Counted from the first letter of the stretch, positions 35,671-45,717 are shown. The stretch: 64,000 nucleotides of DNA from Streptomyces sp. NBRC 110028 (GCF_001417735.1 NZ_BBUZ01000033.1:62001-126000); one strand, 5' to 3'. Numbers and translations: made by a program. The notes: generated from the sequence alone by a model not told the origin.

Positions 35671-38357
35671 AGCCCCGGACGCCCCGGCAGGCGCACCCGC
35701 GCGTCGAGCACCGAGACCCCTTCCGCTGTGGCGAGCACGGGGTTGAAGTCGACCTCGGCAAGCTGCGGCAGGTCGGCCGCCATCCGGGACAGGCGCAGGA
35801 GCAGCTGCTCCAGGCCTTCGAGATCGGCCGGTCCGCTGCCGTGGGCTCCGAACAGCAGCGGGGCGCAGCGCGGCGCGGTGATCAGGGCGTGCACGTCGTG
35901 GACGGTGAGCGGGGCCAGGCGGGCGGCGTGGTCACCGAGGACCTCGGTCGCGGTGCCGCCGAGCCCGAACAGCACCAGCGGGCCGAAGACCTCGTCCTGG
36001 ACGACGCCGGCGAACAGTTCGGTGCCACGCGGCGCGAGCGGCTGCACCACCACGCCCGTGAGCAGCCCCGCAAACCGGGTCTCGAAGTCCCGGAATGCCG
36101 CGCGGACTTGGGCATCGCCCTGGAGGTCGAGGTGCACGGCACGCTGCTCGCTCTTGTGCACCAGTCCCGGCCAGTGGGCCTTCATCACCACCCGACCGTC
36201 CGGGCCGCGCAGCCGCTGGGCGGCGAGGACGGCGTCGTCCTCGGTCTCCGCCCACGCCCACGGGATCTGCGAGATGCCGTAGCAGGCCAGCAGGTCGGCG
36301 CAGGTGCGCGGGTCGAGCCAGCCGCCATCCGGATGCCGGGTCAGGAAGGTCTCGACGACCTCTTGGGCGCGGGCCGCGTCGATGCCGTCGAGGTCGGGGA
36401 CGGTCTCCACGGGCCGGGCGAGCCAGGCCTCGCGACGGGCGGCGTGGGACAGAGCCCGTGCCGCCGCCTGGGGTTCGGCGTACGACGGGATGGTGCCGCC
36501 GTCCGCGGCGGGCAGCAGCTTGACCGGCAGGTCCTGTTCGAGGCGTACGACGGCAATCGGCTTGGCCCGGTGTCCGGGGGCGTCGGTGAGGGCCCGGACG
36601 AGATCGTCGCCGGTCGCTGCGGCGACCGCGGTGGGGACGAGGACCACCAGGACGGCGTCGATGCCCGGGTGGCGCATCAGCCGGTCCAGGCAGTCCGCGA
36701 GCTGTTCCTCCCCGACGGCAGCGGTGGCGTCGACAGGGTTGCCGACCACGGCGCCCTTGGGGAACACGGCGAGCAGATCGTCGACCACCTCCGGGGTGAG
36801 CGGGGGCAGGACGAGCCCCCGCCTCCGCACAAGCGTCGGCCGCCAGCACCCCGGCGCCCCCCGTGTTGGTCACGATCGCGACGCGATTGCCGGCGGGAAG
36901 TGGCTGAGAGTACATCAGCGCGGCCGTTTCCAGGAGTTCGCCGACCGAGCGGGTGGCGGTGATGCCGGCCTGGGTGAACAGCGCCTGCCGGGTCATGGCG
37001 CGGGTGGCCGCGGCCGCGGTGTGCGAGGCGGCGGCGCGCCGGCCTGCATCGGTGCGGCCCGCGTCCACGGTCAGGACCGGCATGCGGCGGGTGACGCGGC
37101 GGGCCGTGCGGGAGAACGCCCGCGGACTGCCGAAGGACTCCAGGTGCAGCAGGGCGAGTTCGGTGCGCCCGTCGCCCTCCCACCACTGGAGCATGTCGTT
37201 GCCGCTGACGTCGTACTTGTCGCCGAGCGAGGCGAAGGACGAAACGCCGATGCCCAGCCGGGACAGACCGTCGAGCAGGGCGATGCCGACTCCGCCGGAC
37301 TGCACGGAGACGCCTGCGGTGCCGGGGCGCGGGTGGTCGGCGGCGAACGTGGCATCCAGACGCAGGCCAGGTTCGGTGTTGGAGATACCGAGGCAGTTGG
37401 GGCCGACCAGCCGCATGCCGTGGGTGCGGCACGTGGCCAGCAGCGCCTGCGCCTGCTCGTTGTCGAATCCGCCGGTGACGACGAGCAGCGCCCGGACACC
37501 AGCTTTGCCGCACTCCTCTGCCGTGGCCGGGACCGCGGGGGCGGGAACGGCCACAACCACCAGGTCGGGAGTCTTGGGCAGGGCGCTGACGGACGGGTAG
37601 GACGCGCCACGCCGAGGATGTGGTTCGCGCTCGGGTTCACGGCGAACAGGCGGCGGGAGTAGCCACTGCCTTCAGGTGGTGCAGGATCGCCCGGCCGACC
37701 GAGCCGGGTTTGCGGCCGGCATCGACGACGGCAACGGCCTTCGGGCGCAGCAGCGGTTCGAGGCTGGCCACGTCGGCGGCCCGGCCGCGGGCCTCTACTG
37801 CGGACAGGTAGGCGTCGTCCTGGTCGAGCCGGATGGTGCAGCGCACCTCGGGGCCCTCGAAGTGACGGGCGGTGGTCAGGCCAAGGTCGGCGAAGAGCCG
37901 GAGAATCTCGCGGTTCTCGCTGAGCGCGTCGGCCGTGAAGGTGGTGATGCCCTCGGCGCGGGCCGCGGAGACCAGGTGCCGCCGCGGAGACCAGGTGCTC
38001 GACGAGCAGGGTGCCCACTCCGCGGTGGTGCAGCCCGTCGCAGACAGCGATGGAGATCTCGGCCGAGTCCTTCTCCCCCGCCGAGTCGTACTCGGCGATG
38101 CCGATCACCCGGCCCTGCATCTCCGCCAGCAGCGCCCGGTATCCGGGGCACTCCGGTGCGCAGGCACGGTCGGCGGCCAGGGCGCCGGAGCGCCGGCTGA
38201 CTGAGAAGAACCGCAGCCGCAGGTTGTCCTGGGACATCTCCTGGTAGAGCCCCTGCAGTTGGTCGTGGTCGGCCGGGGTCACGGGACGGATGCACACGGT
38301 GGTGCCGTCCGCGAGCAAGCCGTGAACCGGGGGGTGGTAAAGCACGTCGTCCGTCAT
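35671..38357 (-). pseudogene. Frameshifted GNAT-acyl-CoA synthetase (ADP-forming) fusion
   Basis: The ancestral product was an N-terminal GNAT acetyltransferase (IRPVTPADHDQLQGLYQEMS, LHHRGVGTLLVEHLV) fused to an NDP-forming acyl-CoA synthetase. The latter shows CoA-binding (GPNCLGISNTEPG), ligase and ATP-grasp (VVMKAHWPGLVHKSE) parts. This is the architecture of protein-lysine acetyltransferases of the Pat type. Reading requires at least four frame changes: at a 19-bp tandem duplication (about 37963-37998), near 37675, near 37605, and at an extra G in a G-run near 36825. The 3' end runs without its own stop into the kinase fragment. The start would be ATG 38357 with GGAGGAG upstream. Confidence 0.85.
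37963..37997. repeat. 19-bp tandem duplication inside the acetyltransferase pseudogene
   Basis: CCGCGGAGACCAGGTG occurs at 37963-37978 and again at 37982-37997 with a 19-base period. One unit is extra relative to the conserved EHLVSAA coding sequence, and this shifts the frame. It is a direct record of slippage-type decay. Confidence 0.9.
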
Positions 38358-38442
38358 CGCGGTTCTCCTCCAAAGCTCTTGACGGTTCGAGCATCCAGCG
38401 GAGCGAAGACCGGTTCCATTGGGCCGTCCGGGGGCGAGTCCT

Positions 38443-38456
38443 GGGCCGGTCGGCCC
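38443..38456. promoter_or_regulatory. Candidate DevR-type operator (GGGCCGGTCGGCCC)
   Basis: This is an exact match to GGGCCGnnCGGCCC, about 86 bases upstream of the ATG of the GNAT-acyl-CoA synthetase pseudogene. A weaker half-site (GGGCCGTCC) lies at 38421-38429. Confidence 0.6.
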
Positions 38457-38574
38457 CAAGTCCGTCGAGGGCTGTCGGCCCGGCCGTTCGCGTACCAACG
38501 GCCGCCCGGCCTGTCGTCCTACACGGTCGTGCCGGCCCTGACCGGGCGCTTTGGGTCGCTGTCCTCCGTATCCG

Positions 38575-39380
38575 TCAGTCGTCCGCGACCAAGGCGGTGA
38601 GGTCCAGGAGCCGGTTGGTGTAGCCCCACTCGTTGTCGTACCAGCCGAAGACCTTGACCAGAGTGCCGTTGGCCTGGGTCAGAGCCGGGTCGAAAACGCA
38701 GGAAGCGGGGTCACCGATGACGTCGCGCGAGACGATAGGGGCCATCGAGGCGCGCAGGATGCCGTGCAGCGGGCCGTCGGCGGCCTCGGTGAACGCGGCG
38801 TTGATCTCGTCGGCCGTGGTCTTCCGGTTCAGCACCACCGTGAGGTCGGTGAGCGAGCCGTCCTCGACCGGTACGCGGACCGCGATTCCGTCCAGGGCTC
38901 CGGCCAGCTCCGGCAGTACGAGGCCCACCGCGCGGGCGGCGCCGGTGCTGGTCGGGATGATGCTCAGGGCCGCCGAGCGGGCCCGGCGCAGGTCCTTGTG
39001 CGGGCCGTCGAGAAGGGACTGGTCGTTGGTGTAGCCGTGGACGGTAGTGAGCAGGCCGCGGTCGATACCGAAGGCTTCGTCGAGCACCTTGACCATGGGT
39101 GCAAGGCAGTTCGTAGTGCAGGAGGCGGCCGAGATGATCCGGTCGCGCTCGCGGTCGTAGGTGTCGTCGTTGACGCCCATCACGATGGTGGCGTCCACTT
39201 CCTTGCCGGGGGCCGACAGCAGCACCGTGTGGGCTCCGGCGCGAGGGTGGCAGGCGGCGCGATGTCGTTGATCGCGACCGCCCTGAGGTCCTGGGTGCCC
39301 GCTTCGACGCGGTCGAGGGCCGCACGCAGGTAGGCGCGGCCGATGCGGCCGAATCCGTTGATGCCGACACGTACGGTCAT
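38575..39380 (-). pseudogene. gap: Glyceraldehyde-3-phosphate dehydrogenase with internal deletion
   Basis: The N-terminus (MTVRVGINGFGRIGRAYLRA) and the C-terminal two-thirds are well conserved, including the catalytic SAASCTTNCLAP motif and WYDNEWGY near the end. Between AINDIAPPATLA and VLLSAPGKEVDATIVMG, about 75-80 residues of the NAD-binding domain are missing and the frame changes (near 39240). No full-length protein can be made. ATG 39380 is divergent from the polyphosphate kinase gene. Confidence 0.88.
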
Positions 39381-39499
39381 GGCGGTGAGCTCCTCTTCGG
39401 TGAGGGGTTTCGGGTGGTGGTCCGGAGTGCGCAGCTCTTCGTGGGTGAGTACCGTGGTGTCCTGGTGTTCGTCCTTGGGGAACCGAGCGGGGAGACGGC

Positions 39500-40303
39500 A
39501 TGGCCGGCAAGGAGGCGGCGCGCCTGCCGCGCAAGGTGTACGAGACAGAACTGCTGCGTCTGCAGATCGAGTTGGTGAAACTGCAGGAGTGGGTGAAGGC
39601 GGAGGGCGTCCGGCTGGTCGTCGTCTTCGAGGGGCGGGACGCAGCGGGCAAGGGTGGCACCATCCAGCGGGTGGCGGAACATCTCAATCCCCGCGTCGCC
39701 CGGATCGTGGCCCTGCCCAAGCCGACCGAGCGTGAGCGCACCCAGTGGTACTTCCAGCGGTATGTCGAGCATCTGCCGGCCGCCGGGGAGATCGTGCTGT
39801 TCGACCGGTCCTGGTACAACCGCGCCGGCGTCGAGCATGTGATGGGCTTCTGTACGAAGGAGGAGTACCAGCTGTTCCTGCGCCAGTGCCCGATCTTCGA
39901 GCGGATGCTGGTGGAGGACGGGATCCTGGTGCGCAAGTACTGGTTCTCGGTGAGCGACACCGAACAGCAGGAACGGTTCCGGCGCCGTCTCGACGATCCG
40001 GTGCGGCGCTGGAAGCTGTCGCCGATGGACCTGGCCTCGATCACCCACTGGGAGGCGTACTCCCGGGCGAAGGACGAGATGATGGTCCACACCGACATTG
40101 GCGAGGCGCCCTGGTACGTGGTCGAGAGCGACGACAAGCGCCGCGCACGGCTGAACATGATGGCGCACCTGCTGAGCTCGGTCCCGTACCACGAGGTTTC
40201 GCCGCCGGTGCTGGAGCTTCCGCCCCGGCCGCCGTCGACCGGCTACCAGCGGCCGCCGCGCGATCTGCAGACCTACGTCCCTGACCACGCGGCGAGCCTC
40301 TGA
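39500..40303 (+). CDS. ppk2: Polyphosphate kinase 2
   Basis: This 267-residue PPK2-family protein transfers phosphate between polyphosphate and nucleoside diphosphates. It has Walker A GRDAAGKGG (residues about 49-57), the substrate motif NPRVARIVALPKPTERE, Walker B VLFDRSWYNRAG and the lid KYWFSVS. It is complete, with GGGGAGA 5 bases before the ATG. Although it lies in a decayed region, it shows no defect. A role in energy storage under starvation or low oxygen fits the island. Confidence 0.93.
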   Translation: MAGKEAARLPRKVYETELLRLQIELVKLQEWVKAEGVRLVVVFEGRDAAGKGGTIQRVAEHLNPRVARIVALPKPTERERTQWYFQRYVEHLPAAGEIVLFDRSWYNRAGVEHVMGFCTKEEYQLFLRQCPIFERMLVEDGILVRKYWFSVSDTEQQERFRRRLDDPVRRWKLSPMDLASITHWEAYSRAKDEMMVHTDIGEAPWYVVESDDKRRARLNMMAHLLSSVPYHEVSPPVLELPPRPPSTGYQRPPRDLQTYVPDHAASL

Positions 40304-40320
40304 GCAGCCGGTCACCTCTC

Positions 40321-41190
40321 TCACCCCCGCTGGGGTACGACGGCGACCGGGCAGGCGGAGTGGTGCAGCACCGCGTGGGCGACACGGCCGAGCTGGAGGC
40401 CGTAGTGGCCCTCGCGGCGCCGGGCTCCGACGACAAGCAGGTCGGCGTCGGCCGAGGCGTCGGGCAGGACCCGGCGGGCGTGGCCCTCAACGGTGCGCCG
40501 GTGCACCTCGACATCGGCCGGGACGTCCTGCAGAGCCGCGTCCAGTTCGTCCTTGGCCCGCTCCTCGTGCAGCCGGGCGGGTTCTCCGGCCGGCAGAGGG
40601 TCATCGGTGGTCTCGTGCGCCGGACACCGCCAAGCTCGTACGGCCTCCAGCGGCACACCACGACGTTGCGCCTCCTCGACGGCGAAGCGCACCGCCGCGC
40701 CGTCCGACGGCTTCTCGCCGATGCCCAGGACGACGGGGCGTCTCCCGGAACGGACCCGGTTGTCGTGGCTGCCGCGCAGCACGATCACCGGGCAGTGCGC
40801 GTGGCCGGCCACCGTCACGCTGACGGAGCCGAGAAGCGCCTCGGCGAAGCCGCTGCGGCCGCGCGAACCGAGGACCATGGCAGCGGCGGTGCGGCTCTCG
40901 CTTACCAGCGCGTACTCCGGCTCCTCGGGCAGCACATCGGTGGTGACCTTCGCGTCAGCCTGACGGCTGTGCGCACGTCCTGCCGCGCTCTCGACGATGT
41001 CCTCGGCCATCACCTCCTCGGACGGCTTGCCGAGATCCTGGGCGAGGGAGGTGCCTTCGTACCGTTCCCACAGCGAGGCGTACACCAGCCGCAGCGGCAG
41101 CCCACGGAGGGCGGCCTCGTCGGCCGCCCAGTCGACGGCCCGCAGGCTGGGCTCCGAACCATCCACGCCGACGACCAGGGGGAGTTCCAT
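40321..41190 (-). CDS. Tandem-domain universal stress protein
   Basis: The 289-residue protein has two UspA domains: 1-145 (LVVGVDGSEPSLRAVDWA, with ATP loop LGSRGRSGFAEALLGSVS) and 150-289 (VVLGIGEKPSDGAAVRFA). In the second, the ATP loop VVGARRREGHYGLQLG is altered. The ATG at 41190 lies 5 bases after the alcohol-dehydrogenase stop, so it ends the USP-ADH-USP operon. USPs of this type accumulate in dormancy and bind ATP. Confidence 0.9.
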   Translation of the reverse strand: MELPLVVGVDGSEPSLRAVDWAADEAALRGLPLRLVYASLWERYEGTSLAQDLGKPSEEVMAEDIVESAAGRAHSRQADAKVTTDVLPEEPEYALVSESRTAAAMVLGSRGRSGFAEALLGSVSVTVAGHAHCPVIVLRGSHDNRVRSGRRPVVLGIGEKPSDGAAVRFAVEEAQRRGVPLEAVRAWRCPAHETTDDPLPAGEPARLHEERAKDELDAALQDVPADVEVHRRTVEGHARRVLPDASADADLLVVGARRREGHYGLQLGRVAHAVLHHSACPVAVVPQRG

Positions 41191-41195
41191 CGTCC

Positions 41196-42218
41196 TCACC
41201 TTCTTGCGCCCAGGCCGAAGACGATCCGGGCCTTGATCTCGCCGCGCAGCACGGCGTCGATGGACTCGTTCACGGACGCGAGCGGGCGGGTCTCGTAGAT
41301 CACCTTCGTGCGGCCGGCGGCGTGGAGGTGGAAGACCTCGGTGAGGTCCTGTCGCGTGCCCACGATCGAGCCGATGACGGACGTGCCGTTCAGGACGGTG
41401 TCGAAGATCGGGACCTGGATCGTGCCGCGCGCGGGCAGGGCCACCATGACGAGCTTTCCGCCGCGCCGCAGACCGGAGCTGACCGCCTCGAACGCGGCCA
41501 GGTTCACTGCGAGCGCGATCGCCGCGTGGGCACCGCCGTGCTTCTTCAGCTCCTTGCCGACGTCCTGCTTGCGGGCGTCGATGACCACGTCCGCGCCGAG
41601 CTCGGTGGCGAGTTGGAGCTTGTCGTCGGTGACGTCTATCGCGGCGACGGTCGCTCCGGCGATCTTGGCGTACTGCAGGGCGAGATGACCGAGGCCGCCG
41701 ACCCCCGAGATCGCGACCAGCTGCGTGGGCTTGACGTCCGCGACCTTGAGGGCCTTGTACGTCGTCACGCCGGCGCACGTGAGGGGGGCGGCCTCGCACG
41801 GGGTGACGCCCTCGGGCACCGGCTGGGCGAAGTCGGCCCAGGCCAGCATCTTCTCGGCGTACCCGCCGTCGCAGCCGTACCCGGTGTTGATCTGCTGCTC
41901 GCACAGCGTCTCCCAGCCGGACAGGCAGTGCTCGCACCGCCCGCACGCCCTGCCGAGCCACGGCACGGCGACTCGCTGACCGAGGGGCAGGTGGGTGACA
42001 CCCTCGCCGAGTTCCTCGACCAGGCCGACGCCCTCGTGGCCGGGCACGAACGGCGGGGTGGGTCTGACGGGCCAGTCGCCGTGCGCGGCGTGGATGTCGG
42101 TGTGGCACAGCCCGGAGGCCTCGACGCGGATGCGGACCTGACCGGGGCCGGGTGCGGGGTCGGGGCGCTCCTCGATGACCAGGGGCTCGCCGAAGGCTCG
42201 TACGACTGCTGCCTTCAT
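41196..42218 (-). CDS. Zinc-dependent alcohol dehydrogenase
   Basis: This 340-residue medium-chain ADH has catalytic zinc ligands in GLCHTDIHAAHGDW and GHEGVG. The structural-zinc cysteines lie in CGRCEHCLSGWETLC, and the Rossmann motif is GVGGLGH. It interconverts alcohols and aldehydes with NAD(H). It is complete. It lies in one operon between two tandem USPs (36 and 5 bases apart), an arrangement familiar from the dormancy islands of S. coelicolor. In low oxygen it would help re-oxidise NADH. Confidence 0.93.
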   Translation of the reverse strand: MKAAVVRAFGEPLVIEERPDPAPGPGQVRIRVEASGLCHTDIHAAHGDWPVRPTPPFVPGHEGVGLVEELGEGVTHLPLGQRVAVPWLGRACGRCEHCLSGWETLCEQQINTGYGCDGGYAEKMLAWADFAQPVPEGVTPCEAAPLTCAGVTTYKALKVADVKPTQLVAISGVGGLGHLALQYAKIAGATVAAIDVTDDKLQLATELGADVVIDARKQDVGKELKKHGGAHAAIALAVNLAAFEAVSSGLRRGGKLVMVALPARGTIQVPIFDTVLNGTSVIGSIVGTRQDLTEVFHLHAAGRTKVIYETRPLASVNESIDAVLRGEIKARIVFGLGARR

Positions 42219-42253
42219 GGTCCGTTCTCTCCTCGGGGTGTTGTCGGAGTACG

Positions 42254-43198
42254 TCAGTCGTGGGCGACGACGGCGACGGGGGCGGTGGCGTGGTGCAGGA
42301 CGGCATGGGTGACGGGGCCGATGTGGGCGCCGACCGAGGAGCGGCGAATGCGTCGGCCGACGACGACCAGGGAGGCCTCCTGGGAGGCGTCGATCAGGAG
42401 GGTGGACGGACTGCCGTAGTGGGACTGTTCGACGACCTCGACGTCGGGGAACTTCTGCCGCCAAGGGCGCAGTACCTCGGTCACGATGACGGCGTCGCCC
42501 TTCGCCATCTCCCGCTCGACCGCCGGCTCCAGGGCCATGCCGTAGGCGTAGTAGGGCGGCAGGTTCCAGCCGTGCACGACGCGCAGCGGCACTTTTCGGC
42601 GCGTGGCGGCGTCGAAGGCGAACCCGATCAGGGCCTCGTCGGGGCGGCTGACGTCGAGTCCGAGGACGACGGGGCGGAAGGGAGCTGCGGTGGAGGGGAT
42701 GCCTACCGCGTCCATCGCCTGTTCGTCAGTGGCCTGTTCATCGGCGCGCACCAGGACGACGGGGCGTTCGGAGTGTGCCACGACCGCGAGTCCGACTGAA
42801 CCGACCAGGAAGCCGCCAATCCCGCCCAGGCCGCGCGAGCCGAGGACGAGCAGTTCGGCGTCCTGCGCCGCGCGGGCCACGGCCTCGGCGGGCAGCCCGG
42901 TGAGCTGCTCGGTGGTCACCTCGACGCCGGGATGGCGCAGCCGCAGGCTCTCGGCGGCCTCGCGGGGGATCCTCCCCCAGCCTTCGGCCGGGGGTACCCC
43001 CATCTCGCTTCGCCCGGTCCAGTGCTGGAGGGTCTCCGCGCCGCTGTGCGTGGCGTCGGCCAGGTGCTCGGGGATCGGCTCCCAGACGTGGATGAGCTTC
43101 ACCGGCAGTCCGCGCAGCTTCGCCTCGCGGGCCGCCCATTCGGCGGCGGCCCGGCTCTCGGGCGAGCCGTCGATGCCTACGGTGATGGTGCGGGGCAT
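42254..43198 (-). CDS. Tandem-domain universal stress protein with an inserted palindromic segment
   Basis: The 314-residue protein has two UspA domains: ITVGIDGSPESRAAAEWA with ATP loop LGSRGLGGIGGFLVGSV, and VVLGLDVSRPDEALIGFA with VVGRRIRRSSVGAHIG. Residues near 66-80 (MGVPPAEGWGRIP) interrupt the usual helix. They are encoded by a G/C palindromic repeat of the kind usually seen between Streptomyces genes. The insertion keeps frame, so the protein may survive. The ATG at 43198 has GGAGGTGG upstream, and it is first in the USP-ADH-USP operon. Confidence 0.88.
   Translation of the reverse strand: MPRTITVGIDGSPESRAAAEWAAREAKLRGLPVKLIHVWEPIPEHLADATHSGAETLQHWTGRSEMGVPPAEGWGRIPREAAESLRLRHPGVEVTTEQLTGLPAEAVARAAQDAELLVLGSRGLGGIGGFLVGSVGLAVVAHSERPVVLVRADEQATDEQAMDAVGIPSTAAPFRPVVLGLDVSRPDEALIGFAFDAATRRKVPLRVVHGWNLPPYYAYGMALEPAVEREMAKGDAVIVTEVLRPWRQKFPDVEVVEQSHYGSPSTLLIDASQEASLVVVGRRIRRSSVGAHIGPVTHAVLHHATAPVAVVAHD
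42971..43003. repeat. Intergenic-type palindromic repeat inside a coding sequence
   Basis: The sequence CTCCCCCAGCC-TTC-GGCCGGGGG followed by TACCCCC forms a strong hairpin. From memory, it resembles the repeats that litter Streptomyces intergenic regions. Here it lies in frame within the USP gene. Confidence 0.65.
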
Positions 43199-43250
43199 GT
43201 TCTCCACCTCCTGAACCGGGTCCCGGCGGGACCCGATTCCAGCGTCGTGT

Positions 43251-43720
43251 TCAGGGGTTACATGGGGCAGGGACCGCCGGTCCTCCAACGGGACCGACGG
43301 ACCATGCGGGGGCCGGCGCGACGGGTTGTGGGACGAACGTCCGCATCGCGGCCGCGCCAATGCCGAGCAGGCCGAGCATGAACACCCAGTCCGCCCACCC
43401 GTCACCGGCCCACGAGTGGAACGTCGACTTCATCGGCCCGGAGGCGACGGAACCGAGGAAGCCCTTCGTCGGCGACCCGCCGTCGATCCAGCCCTTGCCG
43501 GACGCGGTCGCATAACCGAGGCCGAAGGTCTTGTCCAGGAACGCCCACAGGAAAACGAACCCCGTGAGCAGGCGCGGAGACGCGAGGGCGCAGGCCCGCA
43601 CGGAGAGGGTGTCGGAGCCTGCCGACACGGCGATCGTGGAGCCGTTCCGGTTCCTGCGGAAGGACAGGTGGAAGCCCAGGCTCCGGTGATGGTGCTCGTG
43701 CAGGCCATGGCGCTGATCCC
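43251..43720 (-). pseudogene. Truncated DoxX-like membrane protein
   Basis: A conserved core LLTGFVFLWAFLDKTFGLGY, then a GKGWIDGGSPTKGFLGSVAS stretch and WADWVFMLGLLGIG, identifies a DoxX/DoxD-type integral membrane protein seen in Streptomyces dormancy regions. After two membrane segments the sequence degenerates into a Pro-rich tail. The C-terminal helices are missing. The N-terminal His-rich region is in a different frame from the likely ATG, so a 5' frameshift is also present. Confidence 0.7.
43271..43283. promoter_or_regulatory. Candidate operator (GGACCGCCGGTCC)
   Basis: This perfect 13-bp palindrome, about 73 bases upstream of the USP-ADH-USP operon, may be a variant of the regional operator. 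Its spacing differs from the consensus. Confidence 0.4.
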
Positions 43721-43952
43721 TTCGGGGATGTCCGATCGGTGTCCTGACACCCCTCACTCTTGCCGCGGGCGCCGCGCGCGGCCGGATGCCGAAGGGCCGC
43801 GGCCGTTGGGCTGAAGGTCCCCTTCTGCCGGGGCCCGTTGGGACGAACGCCACCGGATCGGCACGCGTCGGGCCGCGTGGACACCGCGTGGATCGCTCCC
43901 CTCAAGTGGGGGGCATGGCGCTCTGATGGATCCCGAAGGCGAAGGGCGGCTC

Positions 43953-44203
43953 ATGACCGACGGCTCGGACGGGCACGTTCCGTGGTGGCGCCGCCCGGTG
44001 CCCGGCCTCGCCGCGCTTCTCGACCACCGGCGTACGTGGCTGAAGGGAGACCTGTTGGCCGGGATGACCATGGCGGCGTACCTCGTGCCGCTGGTCATGG
44101 CGTACTCGGGCGTGGCCGGGCTGCCGCCGGTCGCAGGACTCGCCGCCGGGGACTCGGGCCGCTACGCCGCGCTCGCGGCCACGGTCGGAGCGGCCAGAAG
44201 GCC
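43953..44203 (+). pseudogene. SulP-type anion transporter fragment
   Basis: The N-terminus reads WLKGDLLAGMTMAAYLVPLV, then MAYSGVAGLPPVAGL, the conserved first membrane segments of SulP sulfate/bicarbonate transporters. It then jumps to GDSGRYAALAATVGA, a block that normally lies well downstream, and coding resemblance ends. Full-length SulP proteins are about 500 residues or more. This is an internal-deletion remnant. Confidence 0.75.
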
Positions 44204-44759
44204 CCTGAGCGGCCGACGGTCCCGGCGCGGCAGGCCCATCCAGCCCCATTCGCTGCCACCAGCGCGTGAACTCGGCTCCGGTCTGGGGCCGTTCGGCCTT
44301 CGGCTTTGGGGCTATCGGCCGCTTCTGTGCGAGGAGGCCGCTTTCGACAGTGGAAGGCAGGCCGGCCCTGCAGCCGCTCATCCGGACGCATCGACGATCA
44401 GCTGCGTGCCACGTCCTTCTGGCTCGTTCGAGCTGAGGCAGCTCTCCGTCCCCGGGAGCCCCGGGAGCCCCGAGGACATCCTCGCGAGTCGCGTGTCGGG
44501 GGAGGCACGACGATTGCGCCACGGCCGTCGCCCGCGCCGACACGCGGGCGGCGGCCGTCGTCGATTGCGAGAAGAGCAGCGCCCCGCCCGAGGCAGGCTT
44601 TTCACTCCCGGGACCTGGCATCCCCTGCTGGCCGGCCGGAGCAATCTCCGCCTCGGGACGGCTGGTCCGTGCTCCGGGCCGGATAGCCCCTCGCCTGCTC
44701 CCGGCCGCCGGCACAGGCTGAAAGCGCCAGTTCCCTACGCCCCGTCCGGAAGGCAGGCC
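44204..44759. other. Non-coding debris
   Basis: Some 550 bases show no recognisable gene on either strand. Long frames are Arg/Pro/Gly-rich and lack family motifs. Given the fragments on both sides, this is probably decayed coding sequence. Confidence 0.5.
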
Positions 44760-44852
44760 ATGAACACCCCCACCATGCTGCGGGCGCTGCCCATCGAGCA
44801 CCGGCAGCGGCTCATGCGCCTCGCCGGGGAGGTGTCCTTCCCGCAGGGGACC
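44760..44852 (+). pseudogene. N-terminal fragment of a Crp/cyclic-nucleotide-binding-type protein
   Basis: Thirty codons from ATG 44760 (LRALPIEHRQRLMRLAGEVS followed by FPQGT) match the start of cNMP-binding-domain proteins in Streptomyces stress islands. The frame then runs directly into the antisense 3' end of the response regulator. The fragment is short, so the assignment is tentative. Confidence 0.5.
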
Positions 44853-45545
44853 TCAGCGCCCTTCCTGCCTCTGCCGGTCCTGGGCCTGGGTGGCGATGAC
44901 CGCGGCTTGGATACGGCGCTCCACTCCGAGTTTGGCCAGCAGGCGGGAGATGTGGTTCTTCACCGTCTTCTCGGCGAGGTACAGCCGCTGGCCGATCTGG
45001 CGGTTGGTGAGGCCCTCGCCGATCAGGGCGAGGATCTCCCGCTCCCGCTCGGTCAGGCCCTGCAGCCCGTCCGGCGCCTCTTCCTGCTGCTGTCCGCCAC
45101 GCAGCCGGGCCATCAGCTTGGTGGTGGCGCTCGGGTCCAGCAGGGACTGGCCGGCGGCGACGGTCCGTACAGCGGACACCAGGTCCGAGCCCTGGATCTG
45201 CTTGAGGACGTACCCGGATGCGCCCGCCATGATCGAGTCCAGCAGGGCCTCCTCGTCGTCGAAGGAGGTCAGCATCAGGCAGGCAAGCTCGGGCATCTTC
45301 GAGCGCAGCTCCCGGCACACGGTCACGCCGTCACCGTCGGGCAGCCGGACGTCGAGCACCGCCACCTGCGGGCGCAGTGCGGGGACACGCACCAAGGCCT
45401 GCGCCACCGTGCCGGCCTCGCCGATCACTTCGATGTCCGGCTCGTCGTTCAGGAGGTCGCGCACTCCACGCCGTACCACCTCGTGGTCGTCCAGCAGGAA
45501 GACCCGGATCGGGCTGTCGGGGCCGGGCTGCTTGCTGTCCGCCAT
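44853..45545 (-). CDS. LuxR/NarL-family response regulator, DevR-like
   Basis: The 230-residue regulator has a receiver domain (about 12-130) and a LuxR HTH domain (about 165-228). The acidic pocket is LLDDHEVVRRG, the phospho-acceptor is Asp65 in VLDVRLPDGDG, and Thr and Lys follow in LTSFDDEEA and VLKQIQGSDL. The HTH is GLTEREREILALIGEGLTNR and beyond. The ATG at 45545 follows GGGAGCAG. It is intact, unlike its paralogue at 30592. I infer that it pairs with the kinase at 33083-34813 and binds the GGGCCGnnCGGCCC palindromes, one of which lies about 100 bases upstream and would allow autoregulation. Confidence 0.92.
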   Translation of the reverse strand: MADSKQPGPDSPIRVFLLDDHEVVRRGVRDLLNDEPDIEVIGEAGTVAQALVRVPALRPQVAVLDVRLPDGDGVTVCRELRSKMPELACLMLTSFDDEEALLDSIMAGASGYVLKQIQGSDLVSAVRTVAAGQSLLDPSATTKLMARLRGGQQQEEAPDGLQGLTEREREILALIGEGLTNRQIGQRLYLAEKTVKNHISRLLAKLGVERRIQAAVIATQAQDRQRQEGR

Positions 45546-45640
45546 CGCTGCTCCCTGGTTCCCTGTGTCTCGTCGATGTCCACTTGTCAACCGTATCGGT
45601 GTCCGTAGCAAGATCCTGGTCGGATCCTGGCCGAAGGGCC

Positions 45641-45656
45641 AGGGCCGGTCGGCCCT
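45641..45656. promoter_or_regulatory. Candidate DevR-type operator (AGGGCCGGTCGGCCCT)
   Basis: This exact 14-bp core with matching outer A/T lies between the divergent response regulator (about 96 bases upstream of its ATG) and the HPF-like gene. A weaker GGCCGAAGGGCC lies just beside it. Confidence 0.65.
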
Positions 45657-45717
45657 GTTTCCGCGGACATCCACAGCCGGGGATCACACACCCTGGGTGG
45701 CTCCCGGCAGCGGAGGA

